Positions 1-11,058 are shown, numbered from the stretch's first letter. The stretch: DNA of 64,000 nt from Tubiluchus corallicola (GCA_030141605.1 JAQGDQ010000067.1:1-64000); one strand, 5' to 3'. Notes: generated by a model from the letters alone, not told the origin. A program made the numbers and translations.

Positions 1-123
1 TGTTCTACAACACTGCCAAGCCAAACTGAACCGCTGCTGTTAACTCAGGAACCAGCTCTAAAATCCGAGATTGAAAACATACTAACCAAAGCCTTTAAAG
101 AGCTTATCTCCAAGTTCATATAG
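1..123 (+). pseudogene. LINE-A ORF1 C-terminal remnant (left copy)
   Basis: The frame is open from base 1 to a TAG at 121-123 and matches the last residues of ORF1 in the right-hand copy (8483-9016). It contains the stretch LTKAFKELISK. The start lies outside the window. The last residues differ from the partner because of a small indel near position 118. Confidence 0.8.
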
Positions 124-805
124 GCCCAGTATCGTTTAGCTTGTTTTTAGACTATACTCTGAACTTTAAAGCTAGTCTGCGTAAAACTGTTATAAAACTC
201 TTTTTTTACTATGCTATTATGATTTTAATGATGACACTGAATAACAGAAAATTTTTAGCACTGCTGCTAGTGAATTTTTACATAATATGGCAAAATAGGC
301 CAATCCTTCCTAACTCGTGTAAAGATTATAACGTAACAATTGTGTATACTAGTATTATAATAACAATTATCTCACCCACGTTATTACATAATAGGAAATA
401 TTTACTTCTTATAGTACTGTATTCTATACAAGCCCTTTTACTCACAGCCGATGTTAGTATCCTTATGATCGTTCTAAAATTAATTTACCGCGCATGCGTA
501 ACGTTTTACTGTGTAAGCCTGATACTATGCTGCTGTATTACTGCAAAAAACTGCAAGTTAAAGTTATTTTATTTGTGTTAATAGGTACATTTTGGAAACC
601 ATGCGAATTTACCTCTTGTATCATAGTTGATATTTCTAACATATCTTATCATAAAATTACTAAATTTATTTGTGATTATGGCAGCCTTTGTATATTTAAC
701 GCCAAACACCAAACAGTTAAGTTCTTTTATTGTAACTATGTTTACGTCTTAGTTAAACTACGTGCAATACTATCCATACTAAAACTTGAAAATGATCTAA
801 AGTAA
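124..805 (+). other. LINE-A inter-ORF region with hydrophobic open frames
   Basis: Two overlapping open frames, 141-581 (146 codons) and 494-805 (103 codons), lie between ORF1 and ORF2. Both are rich in Leu, Ile, Phe and Tyr and would look like membrane proteins. The same frames are open in the right copy (8481-8041 and 8128-7823). Of the differences I counted in the first frame, about nine change the residue and two are silent, so there is no sign of protein-level constraint since the copies diverged. I treat the region as AT-rich linker or 5' leader of ORF2, not as a supported gene. Confidence 0.5.
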
Positions 806-1129
806 TTGTGGGTTGTTTCCATGTCTAGTGGTAATTTAAACAACTTTTTCATTGCTTTTCCTGTAAATAGCGATAGAATAAGACACTCTATGCAATTTAT
901 TTTAAAAAGATTTGTATCCATCTTAAAAGTTGTGTACCTCGGTGCTATAAGACAAATGCGTCATGTCAATCTAAAATACGTAGCACTAAAAAAATTGGAA
1001 AAATTACAGATTTCATCTAAATTTGAAAGCACTCTATACTCATGTTCTGAACTGGCTTACATTTTAACCATAATTCGTTTACTACTTATACTTGGTGGTA
1101 TCGAAACTAACCCTGGACCCATTTTGCCA

Positions 1130-1185
<56 letters not shown>

Positions 1186-4178
1186 TAATAATAACACCAA
1201 CAATAATAATACCAGTGATGAGCTAAAAAAATTCATGATTACTTATAAAAAGAACATCAAATTTCTAAATATAAATATTCAAAGTCTCGTCAAAAAACAC
1301 TGGCTGCTCAAAGATACAATTCACGCCACCGAAAATCTTATTGTAGGCATAACAGAAACTTGGCTACATAAACAAATACTTAGCAACACTATAGAATTAC
1401 CTAATCACACATTAATAAGAAGAGATATATGTAAAAATAAGAAAGGTGGAGGGGTTGCGATGTATATACCTTCACACCTGAGACCACAAGAAATGAAAGG
1501 CATCAGAACCGGTAAGATTGAATCTGTTTGGTGCAGCATTGAGAACTATGTAATAGGAAACATATATAGACCACCCAATCTCAAACACAAAACATTTTTC
1601 AAATACTTTAGTGAAGAACTAGAACGCAGTGTTTTCGAAAATAAAAAAGTTCTTATAATGGCCGATTTCAACCTTGATATTTTAGCTACAAACACACTGG
1701 CATACAAAACATACACAGAGCTCTTAAAACAATATAATGTCCACATACTTAACAACAATAAACCTACTCGAATTTCTAAAACATCAGCCACAGTAATCGA
1801 CCATTTCATTTCGAATAGTAACAATAATTTCGTAGCATATGATACTTTCCCGTGTGATTATTCAGATCATCATTTCACAATATTAGTAGATAAAATGACC
1901 CCACAGCATAACAATAACCAAAATTCAGGCTGGCATTTAATGAGAGACTACGCCCAATACAACAAACATTCATACTTAATCGACTTATCAAAAATGAACT
2001 GGACCTCCATATATATGACTGATAAAATAGATACACAAGTTAATATTCTGATTAATAATGTCGAATATTGCCTTAATGTACATGCACCATATAAAAACGT
2101 AAAACAAATCCCACAACAAAGCAAACTCAATAACGAAAGTACCTGGACAACACCTGAACTTGACAAACTAAGAATAGCGAAAAACAGAATGTATAATATA
2201 TGGGAAAAGAACAAAACTAAAAACAATCATAACAATTATAAAAAAAAAGAGAAATCAATTTAGTAATCTTACTAAATGCTTGAAAAATAAATATATACAA
2301 CAACAATGTAAAAACGCAACAAATACTAAAGAAAAATGGGAAATTAGTAACAATGTAATAAATAGTTGCCGTAACAAACTAACGCATATTGACGAAACTA
2401 AAACCAACAACACTGTTATTACAAAACCCAAAGATATTGCCAATGCGCTAAATGCAATATTCCTGAATCTTGGAAATTTTAAGGGAGAGGCTTCTCATAT
2501 TAGCAATAATATAATTAATAAATTAAAAAACAAATCGTCTAACACAGTATTCTCATTCAAAAGTGTCACAGTAGGAGAAATTAACGACATATTAAATAAC
2601 CTAAGTTCCAACAAAGGGAGTGGACCATCAGATATTTCTATCAAAATTCTAAAAGATAGTGCATCTGTAATAGCCCCAAAGATATATATGGCTTTAGCCA
2701 TATATGGCCATTAGTCATATAAGCATATGACTTACATTGCTAATCAGATAATTATGTGAGGCTAATTTCCAACGGTATGTAAAATGGCAAACGTGACTCC
2801 AATCCATAAAAAAGATCCAAAATGTGATCCCATGAATTATCGCCCAATTTCCGTAATCCATTGTTTCGGCAAAGTTTGGGAAAGGATTATTTATGATCAG
2901 ATAAATTCATATGTAAATAAACATGAACTTTTATCAAAACGTCAGTTTGGCTTCCGTAAACACCATTCAACCATTGACGCCCTAATACACACAACAGAAA
3001 ATTGGAGACATAGTTTAGACAACAAGCAATACATTTTAGCGGCATTTTTAGATTTAAGTAAAGCATTCGATAGCATTAATCACGAACTACTTTACGATAA
3101 TTTAAAACAAATCGGATTAGATTCGATATCGTTAAAAATGATACAAAAGAATCTCAAAGATAGACAACAACGAGTAAAGTTAGATACATCCAACTTTTCT
3201 GACTGGGCCACGTTAAACAGAGGTATACCACAAGGAACACTACTAGGTCCGTTATTATTTTGCCTATATATAAACAACATATCCAGTGTATTACAACACT
3301 CACAAATAACGCAATACGCTGATGACACTACAATCTACATAGCCCATGAAAATATCCAAACTGCAAAAAATTATTTAGAAGAAGATATAAAAAATATAAA
3401 TATGGCATTTAGTCATTACAAGCTAAAAATGAATAATGACAAAACAAAATTCATGATACTGTCACCTTCATTAAATACTAATGATGCATCATCAACCACT
3501 TTGACAATAGATAATGCTGTAATCAAACAAACTAATAATGTTAAATTCCTGGGCATCCAGGTAGACAATAATCTTTCATGGGATGAACACTTTAATAACA
3601 TATACACAAAAATGGCATATCTCCGACAAGTTAAAGGGCAACTAACAAAGGAAACTAAAACACTAATATATAAAACTTTAGTTCTACCACACTTCTTATA
3701 TGGATGTACGCTACTTCAAAAAACCAAAAGAGAAAATTACTTAAAATTAAATCTCCTTCAAAACTATGCGTTGAGATTGATAGCTGGGTCCTCATAAAAA
3801 CATAAGGCAGGTAGACAAAATTCAAAGCTTCAACAACTAACATGAGAAAAACTTTAAAATTCCCAATCATTGAAGCACACAAAGAATATTTTACTCTGCT
3901 TTTTATATTTAAATACATTAACAACATCAGCAAACCATTCCAGAATAACAGATTTACCTTTTTTTCCAAATGCTATCGTTAATTCCAGAACAAGCAATCT
4001 AAAACAAATTAGGACAAATACCCACTATGGAACGAACTCTGTAATCAAACAAGCAATTCTACTTTGGAATTCTACTCTACCATTACAGGTTAAACAAATC
4101 AAGTCCCCATCAGCATTTAAAACAAAATTAAAATCATTAATATTAACCATCACACCAGTACGACAACATACACACTAA
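806..4178 (+). pseudogene. LINE-A ORF2: 2A-like, endonuclease, reverse transcriptase (left copy, broken)
   Basis: The domain order is as follows. An N-terminal segment of about 95 residues (ATG near 821) ends in GGIETNPGP (1094-1120), a 2A-like motif. A polyasparagine tract follows. An APE-type endonuclease comes next, with LNINIQSL, GITETWL, GNIYRPP, MADFNLDI and the terminal SDHH (about 1255-1875). The reverse transcriptase follows, with PIHKKD, NYRPIS, the catalytic AFLDLSKAFDS (3043-3075), GIPQGTLLGPLLF and YADDTTIY (about 3315). Breaks: a frameshift in an A-run near 2243, a stop-bearing insertion at about 2690-2765, a stop after LIAGSS near 3797 and a frameshifted C-terminus to 4178. The first two breaks are shared with the right copy. 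Confidence 0.9.
1131..1211 (+). repeat. (AAT)n in ORF2, encoding polyasparagine
   Basis: A near-perfect AAT array interrupted by a few AAC codons is read in frame as an Asn tract between the 2A-like motif and the endonuclease. The right copy has a longer tract at the same site (7384-7497). Confidence 0.9.
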
Positions 4179-4416
4179 TTCAGAATTCATATATCCACGG
4201 CCATATTAATTAAATCATAGTTTTTTCATTTTTTTGTGCATAGTTGTAAATATGTTTGATTTCATTCGTCGTTACTTTCCATTATTGCACAGTAGTTTAG
4301 ATTGCACTGACGCATTTGCCTTCAGCAGTGTAAGTTTTTACTAACTAACACTGATTGATTATCTCTGTAAAGTTTTTATCAGTGATTATCAATGTATTTT
4401 AATGGCAAATAAAGAT

Positions 4417-4418
<2 letters not shown>

Positions 4419-4472
<54 letters not shown>
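4419..4472 (+). repeat. (AT)n at the LINE-A 3' end
   Basis: An AT dinucleotide run of about 54 bp directly follows an AATAAA-containing 3' UTR and marks the 3' terminus of the left LINE-A copy. Simple-repeat 3' tails are usual in CR1/L2-group LINEs. Confidence 0.85.
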
Positions 4473-4474
<2 letters not shown>

Positions 4475-4700
4475 CACTATTTGACCTCACTGTAATAGTA
4501 AGTGCTCTATCACCAAATCTCTTGCAGCGAGTCCTAGAAATCATCGTGTTCACGTTGTTAATTATCTTAAAGAGTAAGTTGATATTACAAGTTCAAACAT
4601 GTCTGATAAGTAACTAGGTACATTATTTTTGATATGTTAAAGCGAACAATTTAAACTGAATTCTCTAAGTAGTCGGTAATACTTGGCTAATATTTGTTAG

Positions 4701-4821
4701 GCAACAACTGCAACTGGTAAGCTGGATCTATGGGAAGGACGAGACGAAATCATTCTTTCAGGTGATGGACCTTGCGCAAGTGATGACGAAGATGATTGTG
4801 AGTTTGACACATCCGGTTCAG
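4701..4821 (+). CDS. NRXN: Neurexin juxtamembrane stalk exon, in reversed orientation
   Basis: A plus-strand exon of 121 nt lies between a TTTGTTAG acceptor (ending 4700) and a G|GTAAGC donor (4822). In phase 0 it encodes about 40 residues including DEIILSGDGPCASDDEDDCE. This matches the acidic stalk of neurexins just before the membrane segment (D-D/E-I-L ... C-x-S-D-D-E-D ... C-E). It starts in phase 0, as needed after exon 14006-13720, and ends in phase 1. All twelve other neurexin exons here are on the minus strand, so this one cannot be spliced in as drawn. It lies in the spacer between inverted LINE copies. It could be a true inversion, a duplicated stray exon or an assembly flip. Confidence 0.85.
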
Positions 4822-5017
4822 GTAAGCCTTAATCGGCGTCTACCGGAATGCGTTAGTGCATATCAAGCTACCTACAAAATATTTAATAAGAATAGACTAG
4901 CTGAAGAAAAAATAAGGTAGTAATGCATGTTAGAAAAACAATATAAAGTGATTTTTAACGCATAACGCATTGCGACTGTCTGGTCAACACTACTTTACCG
5001 TGCAATGCCGTGTTAAC

Positions 5018-5077
5018 AAAATTTCCACAATAAAGAAAAAGAAAAGATGTAGAAGGCAAGCCATTGTGACTCCTAAA
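5018..5077 (+). repeat. 60-bp dispersed repeat, copy 1
   Basis: Starts AAATTTCCACAATAAAG and ends CATTGTGACTCCTAAA. A close reverse-complement copy lies at 11130-11188. Both run in the neurexin sense direction, taking this spacer's exon as its sense strand. Confidence 0.7.
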
Positions 5078-5378
5078 TGTTTTATTAGCTACTGTTACAT
5101 ACCTGTCACCAATAGCACGCTCATCATTTTACCCTTAAGAAATCTTAAGTTAGTAGCTGCAATAATTTATCTGCCTCTAATGCTAAATTTGTATTTTTAA
5201 TAATGATAAGTTTCGTGTACTCATTATTATTAAATGACTATAATTCTTCGTGATGTTAGTAGGTAAACAATGTGCCTTGCTTTCTTTTTCACAGCCTTTA
5301 TTGTTGATCTATTTCTCTGCTCTTATTGTTTTATACTAAAAAAGAAAAACTTGCAAGGACGACGTAGTTTCATCTAGT

Positions 5379-7402
5379 TGGCCCAGTCAGAAAAGTTGGA
5401 TGTATCTAACTTTACTCGTTGTTGTCTATCTTTGAGATTCTTTTGTATCATTTTTAACGATATCGAATCTAATCCGATTTGTTTTAAATTATCGTAAAGT
5501 AGTTCGTGATTAATGCTATCGAATGCTTTACTTAAATCTAAAAATGCCGCTAAAATGAATTGCTTGTTGTCTAAACTATGTCTCCAATTTTCTGTTGTGT
5601 GTATTAGGGCGTCAATGGTTGAATGGTGTTTACGGAAGCCAAACTGATGTTTTGATAAAAGTTCATGTTTATTTACATATGAATTTATCTGATCATAAAT
5701 AATCCTTTCCCAAACTTTGCCGAAACAATGGATTACGGAAATTGGGCGATAATTCATGGGATCACATTTTGGATCTTTTTTATGGATTGGAGTCACGTTT
5801 GCCATTTTACATACCGTTGGAAATTAGCCTCACATAATTATCTGATTAGCAATGTAAGTCATATGCTTATATGACTAATGGCCATATATGGCCAAAGCCA
5901 TATATATCTTTGGGGCTATTACAGATGCACTATCTTTTAGAATTTTGATAGAAATATCTGATGGTTCACTCCCTTTGTTGGAACTTAGGTTATTTAATAT
6001 GTCGTTAATTTCTCCTACTGTGACACTTTTGAATGAGAATACTGTGTTAGACGATTTGTTTTTTAATTTATTAATTATATTATTGCTAATATGAGAAGCC
6101 TCTCCCTTAAAATTTCCAAGATTCAGGAATATTGCATTTAGCGCATTGGCAATATCTTTGGGTTTTGTAATAACAGTGTTGTTGGTTTTAGTTTCGTCAA
6201 TATGCGTTAGTTTGTTACGGCAACTATTTATTACATTGTTACTAATTTCCCATTTTTCTTTAGTATTTGTTGCGTTTTTACATTGTTGTTGTATATATTT
6301 ATTTTTCAAGCATTTAGTAAGATTACTAAATTGATTTCTCTTTTTTTTTATAATTGTTATGATTGTTTTTAGTTTTGTTCTTTTCCCATATATTATACAT
6401 TCTGTTTTTCGCTATTCTTAGTTTGTCAAGTTCAGGTGTTGTCCAGGTACTTTCGTTATTGAGTTTGCTTTGTTGTGGGATTTGTTTTACGTTTTTATAT
6501 GGTGCATGTACATTAAGGCAATATTCGACATTATTAATCAGAATATTAACTTGTGTATCTATTTTATCAGTCATATATATGGAGGTCCAGTTCATTTTTG
6601 ATAAGTCGATTAAGTATGAATGTTTGTTGTATTGGGCGTAGTCTCTCATTAAATGCCAGCCTGAATTTTGGTTATTGTTATGCTGTGGGGTCATTTTATC
6701 TACTAATATTGTGAAATGATGATCTGAATAATCACACGGGAAAGTATCATATGCTACGAAATTATTGTTACTATTCGAAATGAAATGGTCGATTACTGTG
6801 GCTGATGTTTTAGAAATTCGAGTAGGTTTATTGTTGTTAAGTATGTGGACATTATCTTGTTTTAAGAGCTCTGTGTATGTTTTGTATGCCAGTGTGTTTG
6901 TAGCTAAAATATCAAGGTTGAAATCGGCCATTATAAGAACTTTTTTATTTTCGAAAACACTGCGTTCTAGTTCTTCACTAAAGTATTTGAAAAATGTTTT
7001 GTGTTTGAGATTGGGTGGTCTATATATGTTTCCTATTACATAGTTCTCAATGCTGCACCAAACAGATTCAATCTTACCGGTTCTGATGCCTTTCATTTCT
7101 TGTGGTCTCAGGTGTGAAGGTATATACATCGCAACCCCTCCACCTTTCTTATTTTTACATATATCTCTTCTTATTAATGTGTGATTAGGTAATTCTATAG
7201 TGTTGCTAAGTATTTGTTTATGTAGCCAAGTTTCTGTTATGCCTACAATAAGATTTTCGGTGGCGTGAATTGTATCTTTGAGCAGCCAGTGTTTTTTGAC
7301 GAGACTTTGAATATTTATATTTAGAAATTTGATGTTCTTTTTATAAGTAATCATGAATTTTTTAGCTCATCACTGGTATTATTATTGTTGGTGTTATTAT
7401 TA

Positions 7403-7497
<95 letters not shown>

Positions 7498-7806
7498 TGG
7501 CAAAATGGGTCCAGGGTTAGTTTCGATACCACCAAGTATAAGTAGTAAACGAATTATGGTTAAAATGTAAGCCAGTTCAGAACATGAGTATAGAGTGCTT
7601 TCAAATTTAGATGAAATCTGTAATTTTTCCAATTTTTTTAGTGCTACGTATTTTAGATTGACATGACGCATTTGTCTTATAGCACCGAGGTACACAACTT
7701 TTAAGATGGATACAAATCTTTTTAAAATAAATTGCATAGAGTGTCTTATTCTATCGCTATTTACAGGAAAAGCAATGAAAAAGTTGTTTAAATTACCTTT
7801 AGACAT
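5379..7806 (-). pseudogene. LINE-A ORF2 (right copy, broken and truncated)
   Basis: Has the same domains as the left copy: GGIETNPGP (7533-7507), polyasparagine, endonuclease (7354-6326, with SDHH) and the first part of RT to AFLDLSKAFDS, ending at the junction near 5379. One extra break is private to this copy: six As instead of seven just after the Asn tract (TSDELKNS then stop), which separates the N-terminus from the endonuclease. The A-run frameshift before KEKSI and the insertion after YMALAIYGH are identical to the left copy. Confidence 0.9.
7384..7497 (-). repeat. (AAT)n in ORF2, long allele
   Basis: ATT repeats on the plus strand are read on the minus strand as a run of about 35-40 Asn codons. 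It is longer than the corresponding tract in the left copy, as expected from slippage after duplication. Confidence 0.9.
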
Positions 7807-8482
7807 GACATTACAAATTACTTTAGATCATTTTCAGTTTTAGTATGGATAGTAATGCACGTAGTATAACTAAGACGTAAGCATAGTTACAATAAAAGAA
7901 CTTAACTGTTTGGTGTTTGGCGTTAAATATGCAAAGGCTGCCATAATCACAAATAAATTTAGTAATTTTATGATAAGATACGTTAGAAATATCAACTATG
8001 ATACAAGAAGTAAATTCGTATGGTTTCCAAAATGTGCCTATTAATACAAATAAAATAACTTTAACTTGCAGTTTTTTGCAGTAATACAGCAGCATAGAAT
8101 CAGGTTTACACAGTAAAACGTTACACATGCGCGGTAAATTAATTTTAGAACGATCATAAGGATACTAATATCAGCTGTGAGTAAAAGGGCTTGTATAGAA
8201 TACAATACTATAAGAAGTAAATATTTCCTATTATGTAATAACGTGGGTAAGATAATTGTTATTATAATACTAGTATACACAATTGTTACGTTATAATCTT
8301 TACACGAGTTAGGAAGGATTGGCCTATTTTGCCATTTTATGTAAAAATTCACTAGCAGCAGTGCTAAAAAATTTCTGTTATTCAGTGTCATCATTAAAAT
8401 CATAATAGCATAGTAAAAAAAGAGTTTTATAACAGGTTTACGCAGACTAGGTTTAAAGTTCAGAGTATTGTCTAAAAACAAG

Positions 8483-10049
8483 CTAAACGATACTAGGCCT
8501 GAACTTGGAGATAAGCTCTTTAAAGGCTTTGGTTAGTATGTTTTCAATCTCGGATTTTAGAGCTGGTTCCTGAGTTAACAGCAGCGGTTCAGTTTGGCTT
8601 GGCAGTGTTGTAGAACATTTATTAGGATAATGAGCTTTAGCCGATTCTGCATAGTACAAACTGCTTCGTTCAGATGGCTCTCTCCGGTTCGAAACGGAGT
8701 AGGTTCGCTGTGGGTCGTTAATTACTGGCGTTGGGAGAAGACCAGGTTTCTTAACTGTGTCTGAATAGCTGGTATTGTGAGATGAACCAATACAAAAACT
8801 AAACGAGTTATTTAGGCGCGAAATTGCAGAATTGTGTTGGTATGGGTTTGTATGGGACATTGGTTTGCGTCTTGTTTTCACGTACCAACGCTTAGGATCA
8901 TTGTGTAAACATAAGTTCAGTTGTTCTGCTAATTTTGATACACCAGTACGACTTAAATGTAAACCGTCTCTTGCCATTAACCCTTCAGCTAAAAAATGAC
9001 TTTGAATGTTGCACAATAAATAGCCCTCTTTGTTAGCTAAATAGACTAGATCATCATTGTAAGAGCGTATAAGCTCGTTTGTCAGAAAGATATTACATGG
9101 TTTTGCATTAAATGCTTACTTTTTGAAGTCAGCGGTATATTACAAATAAAAATGTTTGCAGCTTTAAACTCACTTGCAATGATGTCTTTTTCGCACAGTT
9201 GTCTGCAATTGTAATGATGTCTCTAACTGCTGATTCTTTGTCGATTTGCTGTCCAACCTCGTCGCATTTTTGCGCTAGCCGTCTTATGTCATTTACACCA
9301 CATGCGATGATCACATTTTCAAGTTTCATAGCTGGATAATGGTTTAACACTTTTGTGCTTAACTCTTCTAACGTTAAGCCTCTGTATGAGTGTACCTGGA
9401 CGTTTTGCCCGATGTCCTTTGGATTTAAGTATACGGTCCGTGAGTCTCCCAGGACTAGTGTTTGAGTGGTTGCATGTATGGTTTTATGATTTTCCCTTCT
9501 TTGATTCACAGTTATTGTGGCATTGCAAGTTTCCTTTTCCTGCAAGGTTTCGCCTTGCGATGGAAGGTCGTTATTGCCGTGTTTCGATGAGGAGGTGTCT
9601 CCATTCCCAAGCAAAGTTTGACTTGCTTCATCTGTGTGACTGGGATCTTTGGAGGAACTATCACTTGTTTGGTTGCTTACATTTCGCTTTCTTTTTTGTA
9701 GTTCAGAGAGTTCCGCTGATAATTTATGAACCTTTTCGATGAGAGTTGACTGCTCTTTGTAGCTGGCAACTAGTTTTGATTCCAAGCATTGAATTGTCTT
9801 TTTACTCTCTTTTTCGTCATTTTTGGTTTTTATTTGCAAGGCAATTAGCATTTGTTTACATCGTTCGCCCTCTGGATCACCAACAAGTACGAAGTCGGGA
9901 AACAATTTCTGCCGCCTCGTGTCCATCATTTCCCATATTCGTCGTTTACCTACGTTTTTTGAAGCACCTTTCACACGTTGCAGGAAATAGCTGATTTTTA
10001 TTTACTGGATTTTTTCACTTTTGCAAAGCGTGCAACTTTTCCTTGCCAT
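8483..10049 (-). pseudogene. LINE-A ORF1: coiled coil plus SGNH-hydrolase-like domain (broken)
   Basis: The likely ATG is at 10049-10047 (MARKSCTLCKSEK), followed after an in-frame stop by the frame open from 9974. A charged, Lys/Glu/Leu-rich region (about 9890-9690) fits a coiled coil. An SGNH/GDSL-like domain follows, with block I LVLGDSRT, IIACGVND as block III and DGLHLSRTG as block V holding the Asp and His positions. Frameshifts at about 9185 and 9080 separate blocks III and V. ORF1 proteins with esterase domains are known from CR1/L2-group LINEs and are thought to act in RNP assembly. This one is not functional. Confidence 0.8.
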
Positions 10050-10968
10050 TCATGTATGTCTTTTAACATATATACTTTGTTCGGCGTAGTATCTTTTAAC
10101 TATAAGTAAATTTGTACAACCTTGGCCTCACGGCCTAATCACAATCTATTCAACTCAAGCTGGTATAATTAGCAACCGGAGCACGACACAAACGATGTGC
10201 ACCGGACAACTGACAACTGACCTATGGTGATCAACTGACAACAATTCATATGACCTATGAACTGAACTGACAAATAGGTTACCTATGGTGATAAGCTATG
10301 GTGAGATTCTGCTTCTCTGACAGGAGATGCGTTAAATGACAGCTTTTGTTTTGTATTTACAAATAAAAATTGTTTTCAAAATAATGAACAACACTGTATG
10401 TTGTTAATTGTACGTAAGTACGGTTGTGCCTGACTCGATTAACAGTTTCAGTGAAATCAGAGCTTGTCACTTTTTACCAGTGACTAGTGGCCCAAGACTC
10501 AACCAAATACGGGTCAAGATACACCATTCAATTTGTCTCATAAAGGCCTTTCATTTGATGAACTGCTACATATTGTTGCTCACATAGAAAGCATTTTCAT
10601 TACTGTCAGACAATTTCACTTATCGCCCTCTAGTGGGGTCGAAACTGGAAGCTTTGCTTTGTCTCCGACTCTTCGATTTTGGTTTTTGCCCTTTAGCGAA
10701 AAATTTTCCCATACACAAATGACTCATGTTCAACTATGCACAACAACTCGACACCACCTAGCCACATACCACAGATTGTGGCCCTAGCTCAAAAATTGTA
10801 GGAGGAGATCCATAATAAAGAAAAAAGCTCTGCTTGCTGCTGGACTTTTGACCTGAGGGTGACGGGTTAGATAAAAACATAAATCTCCCTAGCTGGGGAG
10901 TGTGGCCAGTGACTTTTGTAAACCTTGCCTAGTGCATGTGTGAGTTATTAAAAAAACAAAAAGGATTA

Positions 10969-10997
10969 AATAATAATAATGATGATGATGATGATGA

Positions 10998-11058
<61 letters not shown>
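10969..11058. repeat. Compound microsatellite (AAT)(GAT)(ATT)
   Basis: A short AAT run passes into GAT repeats and then a long ATT run, so its two ends are complementary and could fold back. Confidence 0.9.

Larger units (their letters stand above)
1..4430 (+). mobile_element. LINE-A left copy (CR1/L2-like non-LTR retrotransposon)
   Basis: This copy enters the window inside the end of ORF1. It then shows an inter-ORF region, ORF2 (2A-like motif, Asn tract, APE-type endonuclease, reverse transcriptase) and a 3' UTR ending in AATAAAGATT and an (AT)n run. The layout of a coiled-coil/SGNH ORF1 followed by an endonuclease-RT ORF2 is typical of the CR1/L2 group. A reverse-complement copy lies at 5379-10130. 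By hand count, 141-581 differs from its partner at about 11 of 441 bases. The copy is dead: ORF2 is split by frameshifts and stops. The 5' end lies outside the window. Confidence 0.9.
4473..5378. other. Unique spacer between inverted LINE copies
   Basis: About 0.9 kb of non-LINE DNA lies between the left LINE 3' tail and the abrupt start of the right copy at 5379. It carries a neurexin exon on the plus strand (4701-4821), a 60-bp dispersed repeat (5018-5077) and a good 3' splice-site-like tract ending CACAG at about 5294. The rest looks like intron sequence. Confidence 0.75.
5379..10130 (-). mobile_element. LINE-A right copy (inverted, 3'-truncated)
   Basis: This is the reverse complement of the left copy, starting abruptly inside the RT domain (homology stops at SNFSDWA) and running through ORF2 and the inter-ORF region to ORF1. 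It lacks the RT end and 3' UTR. Normal LINE insertions are truncated at the 5' end, so a 3'-truncated copy points to rearrangement rather than independent insertion. The outer boundary near 10130 is uncertain; 10049 is the ORF1 start and short direct repeats (TGACAACTGACCTATGG-like) follow to about 10310. Confidence 0.85.

Noticed and set aside
141-581. 146-codon hydrophobic frame, open in both LINE-A copies, as a possible third ORF
   Set aside because: Between the copies nearly all differences change the residue (about nine against two silent by hand count). The composition follows the T-rich DNA and there is no family match.
1094-1120. 2A-like motif as evidence of an integrated virus
   Set aside because: It is followed by an APE endonuclease and LINE RT. 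2A-like motifs are known in non-LTR retrotransposons and no viral gene is present.
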